Source of the DNA: CAVTJL01 sp963735065 | GTDB taxonomy: Bacteria; Pseudomonadota; Alphaproteobacteria; Geminicoccales; Geminicoccaceae | Assembly (NCBI GenBank): GCA_963735065.1 | Contig: CAVTJL010000001.1 | Span: 1,736,001-1,800,000 of the forward strand | DNA: 64,000 nt | Direction: 5' to 3' | In this document: positions 15,741 through 24,206 of the stretch, piece after piece | Layout: every line of letters begins with the position of its first letter | Position numbering within the stretch: the stretch's first letter is position 1 | Program-made: the position numbers and the translations under genes | Notes under the pieces: model-generated | Databases searched by the model: none | Told to the model about the DNA's origin: nothing | The model's input: the letters and a program-made list of their open reading frames with translations, nothing else

Positions 15741-17255
15741 TTAGCCATGCCTCTCGACCGACGCTCCTGGCGGCGACGGCGTCTCCCAAGTGAAGGGCTC
15801 CATCGCCTCATCGCGCGACGCGGTCTTCCAGCTCGGCTTGCGCATAGCATAGATGATGAACGGTATGATGACGCAGATGATGTTGCCGGCGATGAGGAAG
15901 CCGATATAGGTAGCCGGGCTACCGACAGCGATCTGCGACGGTGGGAAGAAGCTGAGGACGAAGGCCAGGAGCGCGCCGAGAAAGCCGATGCCGCCGATCA
16001 CGAACATGCCCGCTGCGCCGCCGGGCATGCTGTAGGGGCGCGCGTGACGTGGCTCGCGGATGCGCAGCCAGATGCCTGCGGCGAACATCAAGAGATACAT
16101 GATCAGGTACAGCGTGATCGTGAGCTGGCTCAGCACCTGGTAGACGGCCTGCACGGACGGCAGCACGACGAAGAGCAATGTCAGCAGGGTGACGATGACG
16201 CCCTGAATGAGCAGGATGTTGACCTGCACGCCTGCCTTGTTCGTCTTCTGCATGAACGGCGGCAGGAAGCCCGATTGGCCGACGGCGAGCAGGCCGCGGC
16301 TCGGGCCGCCGATCCAGGTGGAGACTCCGGCGAGCACGCCGATCGCCAGCGCAGCCGCCAGGATCGGCCCGAGAAAGCCCAGACCGAACGCGCTGAAATA
16401 GTCGTCGTAGGCGACGAGCAGGCTCTGCGTCAGATTGATCTGCGCCTGCGGGATGACGAAGCCGATCGCCAGCGTGCCGAAGACGAAGATCACCACGGTG
16501 ATCAGTGAGGCCAGGAAGATGGCCTTGGGATAGCTGACGGTCGGATTGTCGATGTCCTTCACGTGAACGGCCGACATTTCCATGCCCGCGTAGAAGAGAA
16601 AGATGCTGGAGGCGAGGACGAGATTGTCGATGTTGGTGAGATCCGGGAACAGGTCCCTGGTCGAGATCGGCATCTGGATGCCCTTGCCCAGCAGCAGCCA
16701 GATGACGCCGAAGAGGATGACCAGCCCGGCGGGGATGATGGTGCCGATCAGGCCGCCATACTTGCTGAGCTTGGCGCCGGCCGCGACGCCACGCAGGTTG
16801 ACCAGCGTCGCGCCCCAATAGACGATCAGGCAAATCGCCAGCACGTAGAGCCTGTTGCCGGCGAGCGCCTCGTCCCACTTCTGCTGCGGGCCGATGAAGG
16901 CGAGCGACACCGCGGCGAAGGTCAGGACCGTGGGAAACCAGATGGTGCTCTCGATCCATAGCAGCCAGATAGCGAGAAAGCCGAGCTTCGGCCCGAAGGC
17001 CTCGCCCACCCAACGATAGACACCGCCCTTCTGTGGCCAGCCGGCTGCGAGCTCGGCAGCGACGAGCGACACCGGGATGAGGAAGACCACGGCAGCGAAG
17101 AGATAGTAGAAGATCGAGCCCAGACCGTACTCTGCCTCCGATGGAAGCCCTCGCAGGCTGACCACGGCCACGACATTCATGATCGCCAGGGTCATGATCG
17201 ACAGCTTCGCGCTTGGAGGCGCTGCTGTCCCTTTCGCTTTTCGCTGTTGTGCCAC
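15741..17255 (-). CDS. APC-family amino acid antiporter, GadC-like
   Basis: A 504-residue protein with twelve predicted helices of the amino acid-polyamine-organocation superfamily. The first helix carries MNVVAVVSLRGLPSEAEYGL, matching the unwound-helix signature of glutamate:GABA exchangers, followed by AGWPQKGGVYRWVGEAFGPK in helix two-three. Later STWIGGPSRGLLAVGQSGFLPPFMQKTNKAGVQ is the conserved loop of the GadC/YjeM group. The C-terminus (WKTASRDEAMEPFTWETPSP) is hydrophilic; in E. coli GadC a C-terminal plug closes the channel at neutral pH. A glutamate decarboxylase remnant lies two genes upstream on the same strand, which supports a glutamate/GABA role. GABA exchange remains an inference from family and context. 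Confidence 0.8.
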   Translation of the reverse strand: MAQQRKAKGTAAPPSAKLSIMTLAIMNVVAVVSLRGLPSEAEYGLGSIFYYLFAAVVFLIPVSLVAAELAAGWPQKGGVYRWVGEAFGPKLGFLAIWLLWIESTIWFPTVLTFAAVSLAFIGPQQKWDEALAGNRLYVLAICLIVYWGATLVNLRGVAAGAKLSKYGGLIGTIIPAGLVILFGVIWLLLGKGIQMPISTRDLFPDLTNIDNLVLASSIFLFYAGMEMSAVHVKDIDNPTVSYPKAIFLASLITVVIFVFGTLAIGFVIPQAQINLTQSLLVAYDDYFSAFGLGFLGPILAAALAIGVLAGVSTWIGGPSRGLLAVGQSGFLPPFMQKTNKAGVQVNILLIQGVIVTLLTLLFVVLPSVQAVYQVLSQLTITLYLIMYLLMFAAGIWLRIREPRHARPYSMPGGAAGMFVIGGIGFLGALLAFVLSFFPPSQIAVGSPATYIGFLIAGNIICVIIPFIIYAMRKPSWKTASRDEAMEPFTWETPSPPGASVERHG

Positions 17256-17294
17256 GGCTATGCCTCCTCGTTCTATTCTTGGCTGACCGGGGTG

Positions 17295-18719
17295 CTAGAA
17301 GTTGACCATGATCTGGCCGCCGAGCACGGCAGCATTGTTGCTGCTGCTCCCGCCGCTTGGATTGAAGATGTACTGAAAGTCCGGTGTCAGCCCGAGCCAG
17401 GGTGTTGCCCAGTAGGTGTAGTTCAGCTCCAGCACCGTTTCGGCGGTGGCATTCTCGACATCCTTACTCAACTTGCCGTAATAGAGCGCGACGGCGGTGG
17501 TGTCGGTGTCGCGTCCGGGAATCAAGCCCTCGTAGGTGGCGCCACCCGCGATGAAGACAGGAAGAAGATTGATGCTCTGCTGCGGCTGGTAGGTCACCGA
17601 CAGCCAGGGGGTCAGACCCTGGGAGCTGCCGGGGCCGCCCTCGCGATAGACCATCTGCTGGCCCATGGCGTAGAAGCCGGTGTTGCCGTCCTTTTGCGGC
17701 CCGCCGTCGATCTGGTCGTACTTGTCGCCGGCATAGAAGGCGCCGAGATGGTAGATGCCGGGCAGGCCGGCATCTCCCTTGCCCTGCTCGCGCAGATAGG
17801 TCAGCTGGCCGACCGGCATGACGCCGCGGCTGAGATCCAGGCCGAAGTCGACGCCGTTGGTTCCGTTCAGGTCGGAGGACCGTCGGTCGGCGGCGTAGAC
17901 GCCCGCGGTCAGCTCGATCTGCGGGATGGGCGTGACGGTGGCGACGGCGCCCCACTGGGTCGCAGGCGGCGCGGTGAAGGGCAGGGTGTTGACCGGCAGG
18001 CTCACCGGGATGGCGTTGGTCGCCACCGAGACGTAGTCCGCAGCGACCGGCAGGCTTGCGAAGTTGTTGGCGGTAGTCATCCGCCCCGCCTGCAGCAGGA
18101 GCCGCTCGTCGAGCAGCTCCTGCTGGGCATAGAGTTGGCCCAGATAAAGGCCGTTCGGCGTGTAGGCCGAGGCGGTGTTGAAGAGGTTGTCGATCCGGTT
18201 GCTGCCCGAGAGGTCGTTGCCGCCGGTCCACCAGCCCTCCGCGTGGACGAGGAACCCCGACCATCCGAGAAGCTTGCCGAAGTCGACGTCAAGCGCCACG
18301 AGCGTCGAGTTGGCGGCTGCGAAGGACCGTCGCTGTCCCCCCGACGTGTTGCCCAGCAGGGCCGTGGCGCTGAAGCCGCTCACGGTCAGGCCCCGGTCCT
18401 CGAGCTCCTTGCGGTAGCCGCCCCAGTCGCCGAGCGCCGAGGGGCCCTTGAGCCAGTCCTCGAGAGGATCACCGGTTTTCGGCACGGCTTTCGCCGCCTC
18501 TAGCCGGGGCGCGGTCTGCTGCCGGACGACATGCGACGCGGACACCTTGCCCCCGTAGGTCTTGCCGGCGGTGGCCACAGCATTGTCGCCGGCCGGTTCC
18601 GGCGCCTCGATCGCCGGCGCGGGCGCTGGTCCGGGCGTCTGCGCCAGCGACCCAGCCACGCCCAGCGCCCACAAGGACGCGGACAGCCCCAGCATGAAGC
18701 TTATGCTGCCTCTGCTCAT
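17295..18719 (-). CDS. OprB-like carbohydrate-selective porin
   Basis: A 474-residue outer-membrane protein with a signal peptide ending VAGSLAQ, a Pro/Ala-rich linker, then DWLKGPSALGDWGGYRKELEDRGLTVSG, the characteristic opening of OprB-type porins. A 16-strand-like barrel follows with aromatic girdles (LVHAEGWWTGGNDLSGSNRI, GLYLGQLYAQQELLDERLLL, SVTYQPQQSINLLPVFIAGG) and the protein ends in Phe (QIMVNF), as barrel proteins usually do. OprB porins admit sugars and related small molecules. The start MSRGSISF at 18719 gives a proper signal peptide. The gene sits between the GadC-like exchanger and the decarboxylase remnant with spacings of about 40 bases, suggesting one operon of three; a porin in such a cluster could let glutamate or GABA through the outer membrane. 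Confidence 0.85.
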   Translation of the reverse strand: MSRGSISFMLGLSASLWALGVAGSLAQTPGPAPAPAIEAPEPAGDNAVATAGKTYGGKVSASHVVRQQTAPRLEAAKAVPKTGDPLEDWLKGPSALGDWGGYRKELEDRGLTVSGFSATALLGNTSGGQRRSFAAANSTLVALDVDFGKLLGWSGFLVHAEGWWTGGNDLSGSNRIDNLFNTASAYTPNGLYLGQLYAQQELLDERLLLQAGRMTTANNFASLPVAADYVSVATNAIPVSLPVNTLPFTAPPATQWGAVATVTPIPQIELTAGVYAADRRSSDLNGTNGVDFGLDLSRGVMPVGQLTYLREQGKGDAGLPGIYHLGAFYAGDKYDQIDGGPQKDGNTGFYAMGQQMVYREGGPGSSQGLTPWLSVTYQPQQSINLLPVFIAGGATYEGLIPGRDTDTTAVALYYGKLSKDVENATAETVLELNYTYWATPWLGLTPDFQYIFNPSGGSSSNNAAVLGGQIMVNF

Positions 18720-18755
18720 GGCACGCCCTCTCGATCCGCTCGGCACCCGGCAGGG

Positions 18756-20167
18756 CTAATTGTGCGTGTAGCTGCCCAACTCCTCCTCGGTCAGCGGCAC
18801 GCTCACGGGATGCTTCTCGAAGCCGGCGACGGCGCGCTGCATGTCCTCGACCAGCAGCGCCGCCATGTCGCGGCTGACGCCCTGGCGGATCATCACCCGC
18901 ATGATGGTGATGTCGGAGGCGCCGCCGCTCAGGGCGAATGCGGGTACCTGCCAGCCCCGCTGCAGAAGCTTGGCCGACAGGTCGTAGAGCGTGTAGGGAA
19001 GCTTGGCGCCGTCCTTGACCTTGAAGCACACGGCCGGCAGGCCGGTCTTGGGGTCGCCGGTGTTGATGAATTCGAACGGGCCTAGTCCGGCTATCTGCTT
19101 GCTCAACCACTGAGCGGTGTCGTAGCAGGCGCCCTGGACCCGGCTGTAGCCTTCGCGTCCCAGACGGTTGAGCAGATAATACTGGGCGATGACCTGGCCC
19201 GCCGGCCGCGAGAAGTTGATCTGCGAGCGTGCCGACTGTCGCCGCCGAGATAGGGCACGGAGAAGACCAGCTCGTCCGAGAGATCCTCCTGGTCGCGCCA
19301 GATGACCCAGCCGACCCCGAGCGGGGCGAGGCCGATATTTGTGCCCGGACGTGCTGATCGACTTCACCCGTGGAAGGCGGAAATCCCAGGCGATCTCGGG
19401 CGCACAGAACGGGGCGAGAAAGCCGCCGGACGCCGCGTCGACGTGGATGTCGACATCGATCCCGTTCTCCTTGTGCAGCTTGTCAAGCGCCTCGGCCAGC
19501 GGCGGCACCAGCTCGTAGTGCGCCGGTATAGGTGACACCGATCGTCGGCACGACGCAGATCGTGTTCTCGTCGACCGCGCTCCAGCATCCGTCGCCGGAT
19601 CCATCTGGAACTTGTTCGGCTCCATCGGGATCTCGCGCTTCTCGACCTCCCAATAGCTTGGCAGAACTTGTGCCAGCACGACCTGCACGGGACCGCAGAC
19701 GAGGTTCGGCTTGTCGGTCGGCTTGCCGAGCGCTTGCATCCTCTTCTTGCCAGCGCCACTTGGCGGCCATGCCGCCCAGCATGCAGGCCTCTGACGAGCC
19801 GGTGGTCGAGGTCCCGACCGTATTGGCGGCCTCCGGCGAGTTCCAGAGGTCGGCCAGCATGTGCACGCAGCGAAGCTCCATCTCCGCGGTCTGCGGATAC
19901 TCGCTCCTTGTCGATCATGTTCTGGTCGATCGACAGGTCCATGATCTTGTGGACCTCGGGCTCCTCCCACGTCTGGCAGAAGGTGGCGAGATTCTGACGC
20001 GGATTGCCGTCGAGGTAGAGCTCGTCGGTCACCATCTGGAGGATGTCGTCGGCCTCCTGCTCGTCGGCCGGAAATCGGTATTTCGGCAGCGGCCTCGACA
20101 GCTCACGCGCCGCAAAGGTCGTGTCCAGGAGCTTGTTTCGGGTCCGCTTCCGAGAATTTACTGTCAT
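18756..20167 (-). pseudogene. gadB: Glutamate decarboxylase, interrupted by several frameshifts
   Basis: The stretch encodes a recognisable glutamate decarboxylase of expected length, but in pieces. From 20167: LSRPLPKYRFPADEQEADDI and RQNLATFCQTWEEPEVHKIM. A frame change near 19905 leads to ELRCVHMLADLWNSPEAANT and GSSEACMLGGMAAKWRW, then further changes near 19750, 19670, 19580, 19525, 19337 and 19230. The PLP-binding Lys is present in SISTSGHKY, and VDIHVDAASGGFLAPFCAPE is intact. The last piece runs from SQINFSRPAGQVIAQYYLLN to the normal end GSYTHN. No piece carries an internal stop and the residues look well conserved, so either the breaks are very recent or this stretch holds base-calling errors. 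As written, no active enzyme can be made. The intact protein would use a proton to turn glutamate into GABA, in partnership with the GadC-like exchanger. Confidence 0.85.
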
Positions 20168-20284
20168 GGTCACGCATCTCCCTTCCTCGACTTGCAAAAA
20201 TCCTCCCAGACGGGCTCGCCACGGCAAGTCCTCCCAGAAGACGTCGCCAAGAAGTCGGGGCCGGCCCCGCTCCTGGACGTCTGG

Positions 20285-21103
20285 TCACTGACCCGACCTC
20301 AGCTGTTCCAAGACGCGGCCTTGGCGCAACGCTGCCACGGTCCCTTCCGGCAATGGCGTCCAGCCCGATTTGCTGAGCGGCACGCTCGCGACGTAGAGGA
20401 CGTCGGTCCGGCTTCCTGGAACATCGACGTGCAGGCCCTTCACATGCAGCTCGCCGAGGCGCGCGAGGCTCAGTCCGGGCGGCCGGGGCTCGCTGAAGCG
20501 GCCACCACCCTCGTCCCAGCGACGCTTGTGCGCGTGCATGAAGAGCACGTCGCCATCCGAATAGAGAAGGTTGGCGGTGCCCAACCTGGCGAGCTCGGCA
20601 GCCGTGTCCGCGAAGATGCCTAGCCGATCCTCTAGGGCCGGTGGCCTTGCCGCGCCTCGCCACAGGGGCGCAAGCCGTTCAAGCAGAACGCAAAAGGCGA
20701 ACTCGGAGTCCGTCTCGCCCACGGGGCGGTAGGTCCCCCCCTGCAGGCTCATCTTGTCCCAGATGCCCTCGAGCTCGCCATTGTGCGCGAAGACGTGCAT
20801 CTGGCCGCCGAGCTCACGCATGAAGGGATGCGTGTTGGCGAAGCTCGGCGACCCCGCGGTCGCGTAACGCACATGGGCCATGACGCAGGTGCTGGCCAGC
20901 GGCTGGGATTCGATGAACCGCACGGCTGGGCTGTTGCTGGCCGGCTCCGGCTCCTTGATGAGCAGGGCGTCTTTGCCCTCGTGATAGGCGATTCCCCATC
21001 CGGACTTGTTGGGGTGAATCAGGCCGCCATGTTCGGCAAAGGCGTGCAGCGAATACCCCACGCGCACGGACTCTGAGCTTGAGACGCCAAACAACTCGCA
21101 CAT
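20285..21103 (-). CDS. Class II glutamine amidotransferase (YafJ-like)
   Basis: A 272-residue protein that begins MCELFGVSSSESVRVGYSL. Cys2 would be the N-terminal nucleophile after removal of Met1, as in all class II amidotransferases. GGLIHPNKSGWGIAYHEGKD, VMAHVRYATAGSPSFANTHP and FAHNGELEGIWDKM match the Arg, Asn and Gly residues that hold glutamine in the YafJ/EgtC group, and GETDSEFAFCVLLERL is also typical. The family releases ammonia from glutamine or gamma-glutamyl compounds. No partner synthase is adjacent. The gene lies upstream of the broken gadB with a gap of about 117 bases and its own start at 21103. Confidence 0.8.
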   Translation of the reverse strand: MCELFGVSSSESVRVGYSLHAFAEHGGLIHPNKSGWGIAYHEGKDALLIKEPEPASNSPAVRFIESQPLASTCVMAHVRYATAGSPSFANTHPFMRELGGQMHVFAHNGELEGIWDKMSLQGGTYRPVGETDSEFAFCVLLERLAPLWRGAARPPALEDRLGIFADTAAELARLGTANLLYSDGDVLFMHAHKRRWDEGGGRFSEPRPPGLSLARLGELHVKGLHVDVPGSRTDVLYVASVPLSKSGWTPLPEGTVAALRQGRVLEQLRSGQ

Positions 21104-21109
21104 TCTTGT

Positions 21110-21705
21110 CCCTCCCTAAGGAAGCTCTGCGCAAGGGGTTGTTGGCTGGGTGAGCAGGGCGGAGGCGTCTCGGCCGGCGGTTGGATAGTGTTGCGCCGTT
21201 TGAAGCCGTGTTGGGCTGGCGGTGTAGCAGATGCCGGCAGGCGATGAACAAGTTGGCCAGTCCACGGTAGCATAGCTTGGTGAAGCCGAACACCCGCTTG
21301 ATGACGCCGATAGTATTCTTCGACCTTGGCGCGGACCTTCGACTTCGTATGGTTCTTCGCCCGCTCCGTCTCGTCCACGACGCCGCGGTGACGGTATCGG
21401 CGATTGGTGAGGTCCGTGGCCGCGGGTGCCTGCTCCCTGATCACCGTCCTTTGGCCGCGATAGGCCGGGTCGCCCCACACCTTCGTCTCTCTGCCGTGCA
21501 GCAGATCGGGCAGCGCCCTGCTGAGGGCGACGTTGGCCGGCGTCGCCACCGCCGCATGGATCAGCTTCGATCGGCTGTCGACCCTGAGATGCGCCTTCAT
21601 GCCGAAGTGCCATTGGTTGCCTTTCTTCGTCTGGTACCTCTCCGGATCGCGGGTCTTGGCGGCGTTCTTGGTCGAGGAGGGCGCGCTGCTCTCTTGCATG
21701 CCCAC
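21110..21705 (-). mobile_element. IS5-family element remnant (transposase C-terminal half, frameshifted)
   Basis: The minus strand reads SAPSSTKNAAKTRDPE, QTKKGNQWHFGMKAHLRVDS, HAAVATPANVALSRALPDLL and KVWGDPAYRGQ, the core of IS5-family transposases with two of the three acidic active-site regions. Near 21310 the frame shifts: VRAKVEEYY is continued in another frame by VFGFTKLCYRGLANLFIACR and HLLHRQPN. The N-terminal part of about 150 residues is missing at the right edge, near 21700. The left edge GGAAGCTCTGCGCAA at about 21119 could be the surviving terminal repeat. The element is dead and sits just upstream of the amidotransferase gene. Confidence 0.8.
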
Positions 21706-21739
21706 CTGTCGTAGATCGGGATCGCGGCGCGTGTCCCTG

Positions 21740-21850
21740 AGAACTGAGGCGTATCATGGTCGGCACCCGGCTCTTTGGCCCAATCCCGATCATTGATTTT
21801 GCGATATTACGCATGCAATTGAGACAACGAATTGATCTGTCTCAATGGCC
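21740..21850 (-). repeat. Partial duplicate of the lipoprotein-gene leader at 27.7 kb
   Basis: The first codons MIRLSSQ (ATG at 21757), the upstream CTGAGGCGTATCATGG block (plus strand) and the box at 21832 all recur with the same spacing at 27708-27820, in front of an intact lipoprotein gene. Here the coding part ends after about ten codons where the IS5 remnant begins. This is therefore the front end of a lost lipoprotein paralogue. Confidence 0.6.
21832..21845. promoter_or_regulatory. FNR/FixK-like box, orphaned copy
   Basis: TTGATCTGTCTCAA fits the TTG-N8-CAA core of FNR/FixK sites, with one half perfect (TTGAT) and one half one base off. Its centre is about 81 bases before ATG 21757, the same as the box at 27800 relative to its gene. 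Confidence 0.5.
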
Positions 21851-21893
21851 AGCGCATTGTCCATGCTAGCTCCATACTCGGAGTAGCCTCGGG
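21850..21893. mobile_element. IS630-type terminal fragment
   Basis: AGCGCATTGTCC followed by TAGCTCCATAC matches the end of the IS630 element at 45361-45395 (AGCGCATTTTCC, TAGCTCCATAC), with a small deletion between. It is only about 44 bases, so it is a relic of a second, related insertion. Confidence 0.5.
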
Positions 21894-21915
21894 AGCACCA
21901 CAAAGCGTGGGAGGC

Positions 21916-22275
21916 TCAGGCTGCTGAGGCAGGTGTTGCGCCATCCTCGTCGTTGGCCGCGAGGCCCGGGTACCATCGCACAAATGTCGCCCGCAGCGTG
22001 CCGTCAAGCACCCGCGTTCGCGTCTGCAGCAGCAAGTGGGCCCCTCTTGGCGACCACTGCGTCTGCTGACGCTTGGCAAAGCGCTTGCCGACCACGATTG
22101 GCCCCTCGGGATGCGGCAGATAGCGCCCGTCGATCGTCGTCGTCGCATCGGGCGACGGGACGCCTGTGATCTGCTGACCCATCTCCGGGGAGCCCGACAT
22201 CTGCTGGGCCCCCGCCGCACCGGCAGCGAGCCCGAGCAGGGCCATCACCGAGACACCTGTCAGAAGCAGTCGCAT
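21916..22275 (-). pseudogene. Arylsulfatase N-terminus fused to a transposase C-terminus
   Basis: The frame starts with a signal peptide (MRLLLTGVSVMALLGLAAGA, then AGAQQ) and continues QQMSGSPEMGQQITGVPSPD and ATTTIDGRYLPHP, a close match to the leader of the large arylsulfatase at 13069-15600 (QQMSGTPELSQQITSVPSPD). After about residue 55 it changes to VGKRFAKRQQTQWSPRGAHL, LLQTRTRVLDGTL and FVRWYPGLAAN, which I know as the C-terminal end of a widespread transposase group. An insertion followed by a deletion therefore cut off a second long arylsulfatase. AAGGAGACATG precedes the start at 22275. The chimera lacks all catalytic residues of both parents and is taken as a pseudogene. Confidence 0.75.
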
Positions 22276-22393
22276 CATGTCTCCTTTCTCCGCTGACCAG
22301 CGGCTTCTTGCTGAGTTGTGATTGCGGGTCATGCCCGCACTCCCGCGCCGGAAGCGCCCGCCCCCATCACGAGCCCCTCCTTGGCCGGTACCG

Positions 22394-22870
22394 CTAGGAC
22401 GCGGGCGGCGGCCTCCTCCGCCCCCGGCTGCCGAGCGGCCACACCTTCTGGATCACCGCGAAAAGGAAGGCGGTGCTCAGGCCGAAGAGCAGCATGCCGT
22501 TGACCGCCTCGAGGGCACCCATCATCTGCCAGCGCGCCTCGAGGAAGAGGTTCGCATGGCCGTAGGTCGCCATGGCACCGAGCGAATAGAGCATCGCCGT
22601 CCGGAAGTCTGGCAACGCTCCCAGCGCCACGTAGGCCACGGCCCAGATGCCTCCCTCGATCGCATGCAGCGCCGTCGCCAGCAGCGTGACGGCGCCGATC
22701 ACCAGCGAGAAGGTCAGCAGGAACCGGCGACTGTCCACGGCATCGGTGAGCAACCGCACCACCCGCTCGTTGATGAGCCCGAGGCCCACCACGTGGATGA
22801 CGACGCAGAGCACGATCAGCGGCAGGCTCCACAGCCAGTCGAGCGTCCAGGTCGCATGGGGATCGTCCAT
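22394..22870 (-). CDS. Membrane protein with potassium-channel-like pore region
   Basis: A 158-residue protein with about four membrane helices: WLWSLPLIVLCVVIHVVGLG, FLLTFSLVIGAVTLLATALH, IWAVAYVALGALPDFRTAML and ALEAVNGMLLFGLSTAFLFA. Between the last two is AMLYSLGAMATYGHANLFLE, which sits where two-helix ion channels have the pore loop, and the family is often labelled ion-channel-like; the canonical TVGYG selectivity motif is replaced by ATYGH, so potassium selectivity cannot be claimed. The C-terminus is a basic Arg/Pro tail. The gene is separated from the next upstream operon by a strong hairpin at 22929. Confidence 0.55.
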   Translation of the reverse strand: MDDPHATWTLDWLWSLPLIVLCVVIHVVGLGLINERVVRLLTDAVDSRRFLLTFSLVIGAVTLLATALHAIEGGIWAVAYVALGALPDFRTAMLYSLGAMATYGHANLFLEARWQMMGALEAVNGMLLFGLSTAFLFAVIQKVWPLGSRGRRRPPPAS

Positions 22871-22928
22871 CGGCGTCCTCCTGCCGGGCCGCTGGGAGCT
22901 CCTGGCCTTCCGACGGGCGAAAGGGCCA

Positions 22929-22966
22929 CCCGGCTGCCGTCGGGCTCAGGCCCGACGGCAGCCGGG
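22929..22966 (-). terminator. Perfect 17-bp hairpin after the DUF3313 gene
   Basis: Two 17-base arms starting CCCGGCTGCCG pair perfectly around a TCAG tetraloop, ten bases beyond the stop of the gene at 22976. No T-tract follows on either strand. Placement suggests a terminator or an mRNA-stabilising hairpin for the lipoprotein operon. Confidence 0.6.
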
Positions 22967-22975
22967 ACCCGTCCC

Positions 22976-23650
22976 TCAGCCCTTGTGGATGCTGTCGAGG
23001 CGGGCGCGAAGCATGGTGGCGGCCTCCTTGGCGACGGCCTGGGCCGTGTCCATCGTGCCGAGCGTCGCCTCGATGTCGAAGGCGCCGGGGGTCAGGTGCC
23101 GCACGGCGGCGGCCACGACCTTGCCGGTCTCGGAATCCTTCGCCTCGACGGCGTAGGTGACACCGCCGGTGAGCGTTCCGCCGCCGACGGTGGCGCCCTT
23201 GACCAGGTTGATCGCGGCGCTGATCGGAATGATCCGGGTGGCCGTCGACACGTAGGGAATGGTCGAGCTCACCTCGACGATCGTGAGCTTCAGGCTCGCC
23301 GTGTGCGGGCCGGGCTTGGTCACGACGGGATATTTGCTCCCGAGCGCCAGCTTCGTCTGGTCGACGAACATCTGCGCGATCTTCTGCACCTCCGCGTCGG
23401 AGAGATCGCCGAAGCTCGAGCCCTCGCCCCGATAGACGACCGGCGGCTCGAGGATGAAGCTCGTATACTGGGCCAGGTTGGCGTCGGGCGCGATGTAGGA
23501 CCAGGCGCCGGGCGCCTCCTTGGCGTTCTCGGTCATCGGCACGCCGGTGATGCCGGCGTTGGGCTGCGACGTGCTTTGGGATTGGGCGGCACAGCCCGCC
23601 AGGGCCAGCGTCAGGGCCCCCGCCCCGAGCAGGCCTCGTATCGTCGTCAT
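22976..23650 (-). CDS. DUF3313-family lipoprotein
   Basis: A 224-residue lipoprotein with lipobox LALAGC (MTTIRGLLGAGALTLALAGC). The mature part begins with a Ser/Gln-rich linker and then has YTSFILEPPVVYRGEGSSFG, DLSDAEVQKIAQMFVDQTKL and TASLKLTIVEVSSTIPYVST, matching the DUF3313 pattern of a helix followed by beta-strands, and ends RARLDSIHKG. The function of this family is unknown; members lie in the outer-membrane periplasmic face. It is downstream of the DUF1269 gene by about 43 bases on the same strand and likely belongs to one operon with it and the small lipoprotein at 24203. Confidence 0.75.
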   Translation of the reverse strand: MTTIRGLLGAGALTLALAGCAAQSQSTSQPNAGITGVPMTENAKEAPGAWSYIAPDANLAQYTSFILEPPVVYRGEGSSFGDLSDAEVQKIAQMFVDQTKLALGSKYPVVTKPGPHTASLKLTIVEVSSTIPYVSTATRIIPISAAINLVKGATVGGGTLTGGVTYAVEAKDSETGKVVAAAVRHLTPGAFDIEATLGTMDTAQAVAKEAATMLRARLDSIHKG

Positions 23651-23693
23651 CCTGGTGTCCCCCTGTCGGTCTTGTCCTGGTTGTTCCGGTCGC

Positions 23694-24206
23694 TCAGGCG
23701 GTGCCCGCCAGGGCCGCCTGCAGCCTTTCTTCCTGCTCGCTGCTGAGCGAGGTCTTGAGGACCTTGCCGTGGTATTTGGCCACCTCGGGCACGACCTTGT
23801 CGGCTGTGACCTTGCGCACCAGGACGAACAGCGCCGAGCTGCTGGGCTTGATCGTGGCGCCGAGCTGCTTGATGAAGTCGTCGTTGATGCCGTAGTCGGC
23901 GAGCTTGCCCGACAGCGCACCGGAGCCGGCGCCGATGGCGGCTCCGCCGATCCATCCCAAGAGTGGGTTGAGGAACAGCGAGCCGACCAGCAGGCCGAAC
24001 AGGCCGCCCCAGACGCTGCCGCTCGCGGCCCCGGCAGCCACCAGGTTGATCGCCTGCTTGAGGTGGATCTTGCCCTCCTCGTCGCGCACGACGATGCAGG
24101 AATCCTCGAGGTCGATCAGATACTCGGCCTGAAGCTTGCGCAGCTCGTCGAGCACGCGATCGGCCGTGGTCGGATCGTCGTAGGCGATACAGACGAGGTC
24201 GCTCAT
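23694..24206 (-). CDS. DUF1269 membrane-associated protein
   Basis: A 170-residue protein beginning MSDLVCIAYDDPTTADRVLD, with EYLIDLEDSCIVVRDEEGKI and a central glycine-zipper-like hydrophobic hairpin (AAGAASGSVWGGLFGLLVGS, then WIGGAAIGAGSGALSGKLAD). The end, SSSALFVLVRKVTADKVVPE, is a typical DUF1269 ending. The function is unknown; the hydrophobic hairpin suggests membrane insertion. The ATG overlaps the stop of the preceding lipoprotein gene as ATGA (24203-24206), a sign of translational coupling. Confidence 0.8.
   Translation of the reverse strand: MSDLVCIAYDDPTTADRVLDELRKLQAEYLIDLEDSCIVVRDEEGKIHLKQAINLVAAGAASGSVWGGLFGLLVGSLFLNPLLGWIGGAAIGAGSGALSGKLADYGINDDFIKQLGATIKPSSSALFVLVRKVTADKVVPEVAKYHGKVLKTSLSSEQEERLQAALAGTA

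Noticed and set aside
22394..22870. Assignment of the four-helix protein as a true potassium channel
   Set aside because: The pore region reads ATYGH in place of TVGYG, so only a loose likeness is recorded.
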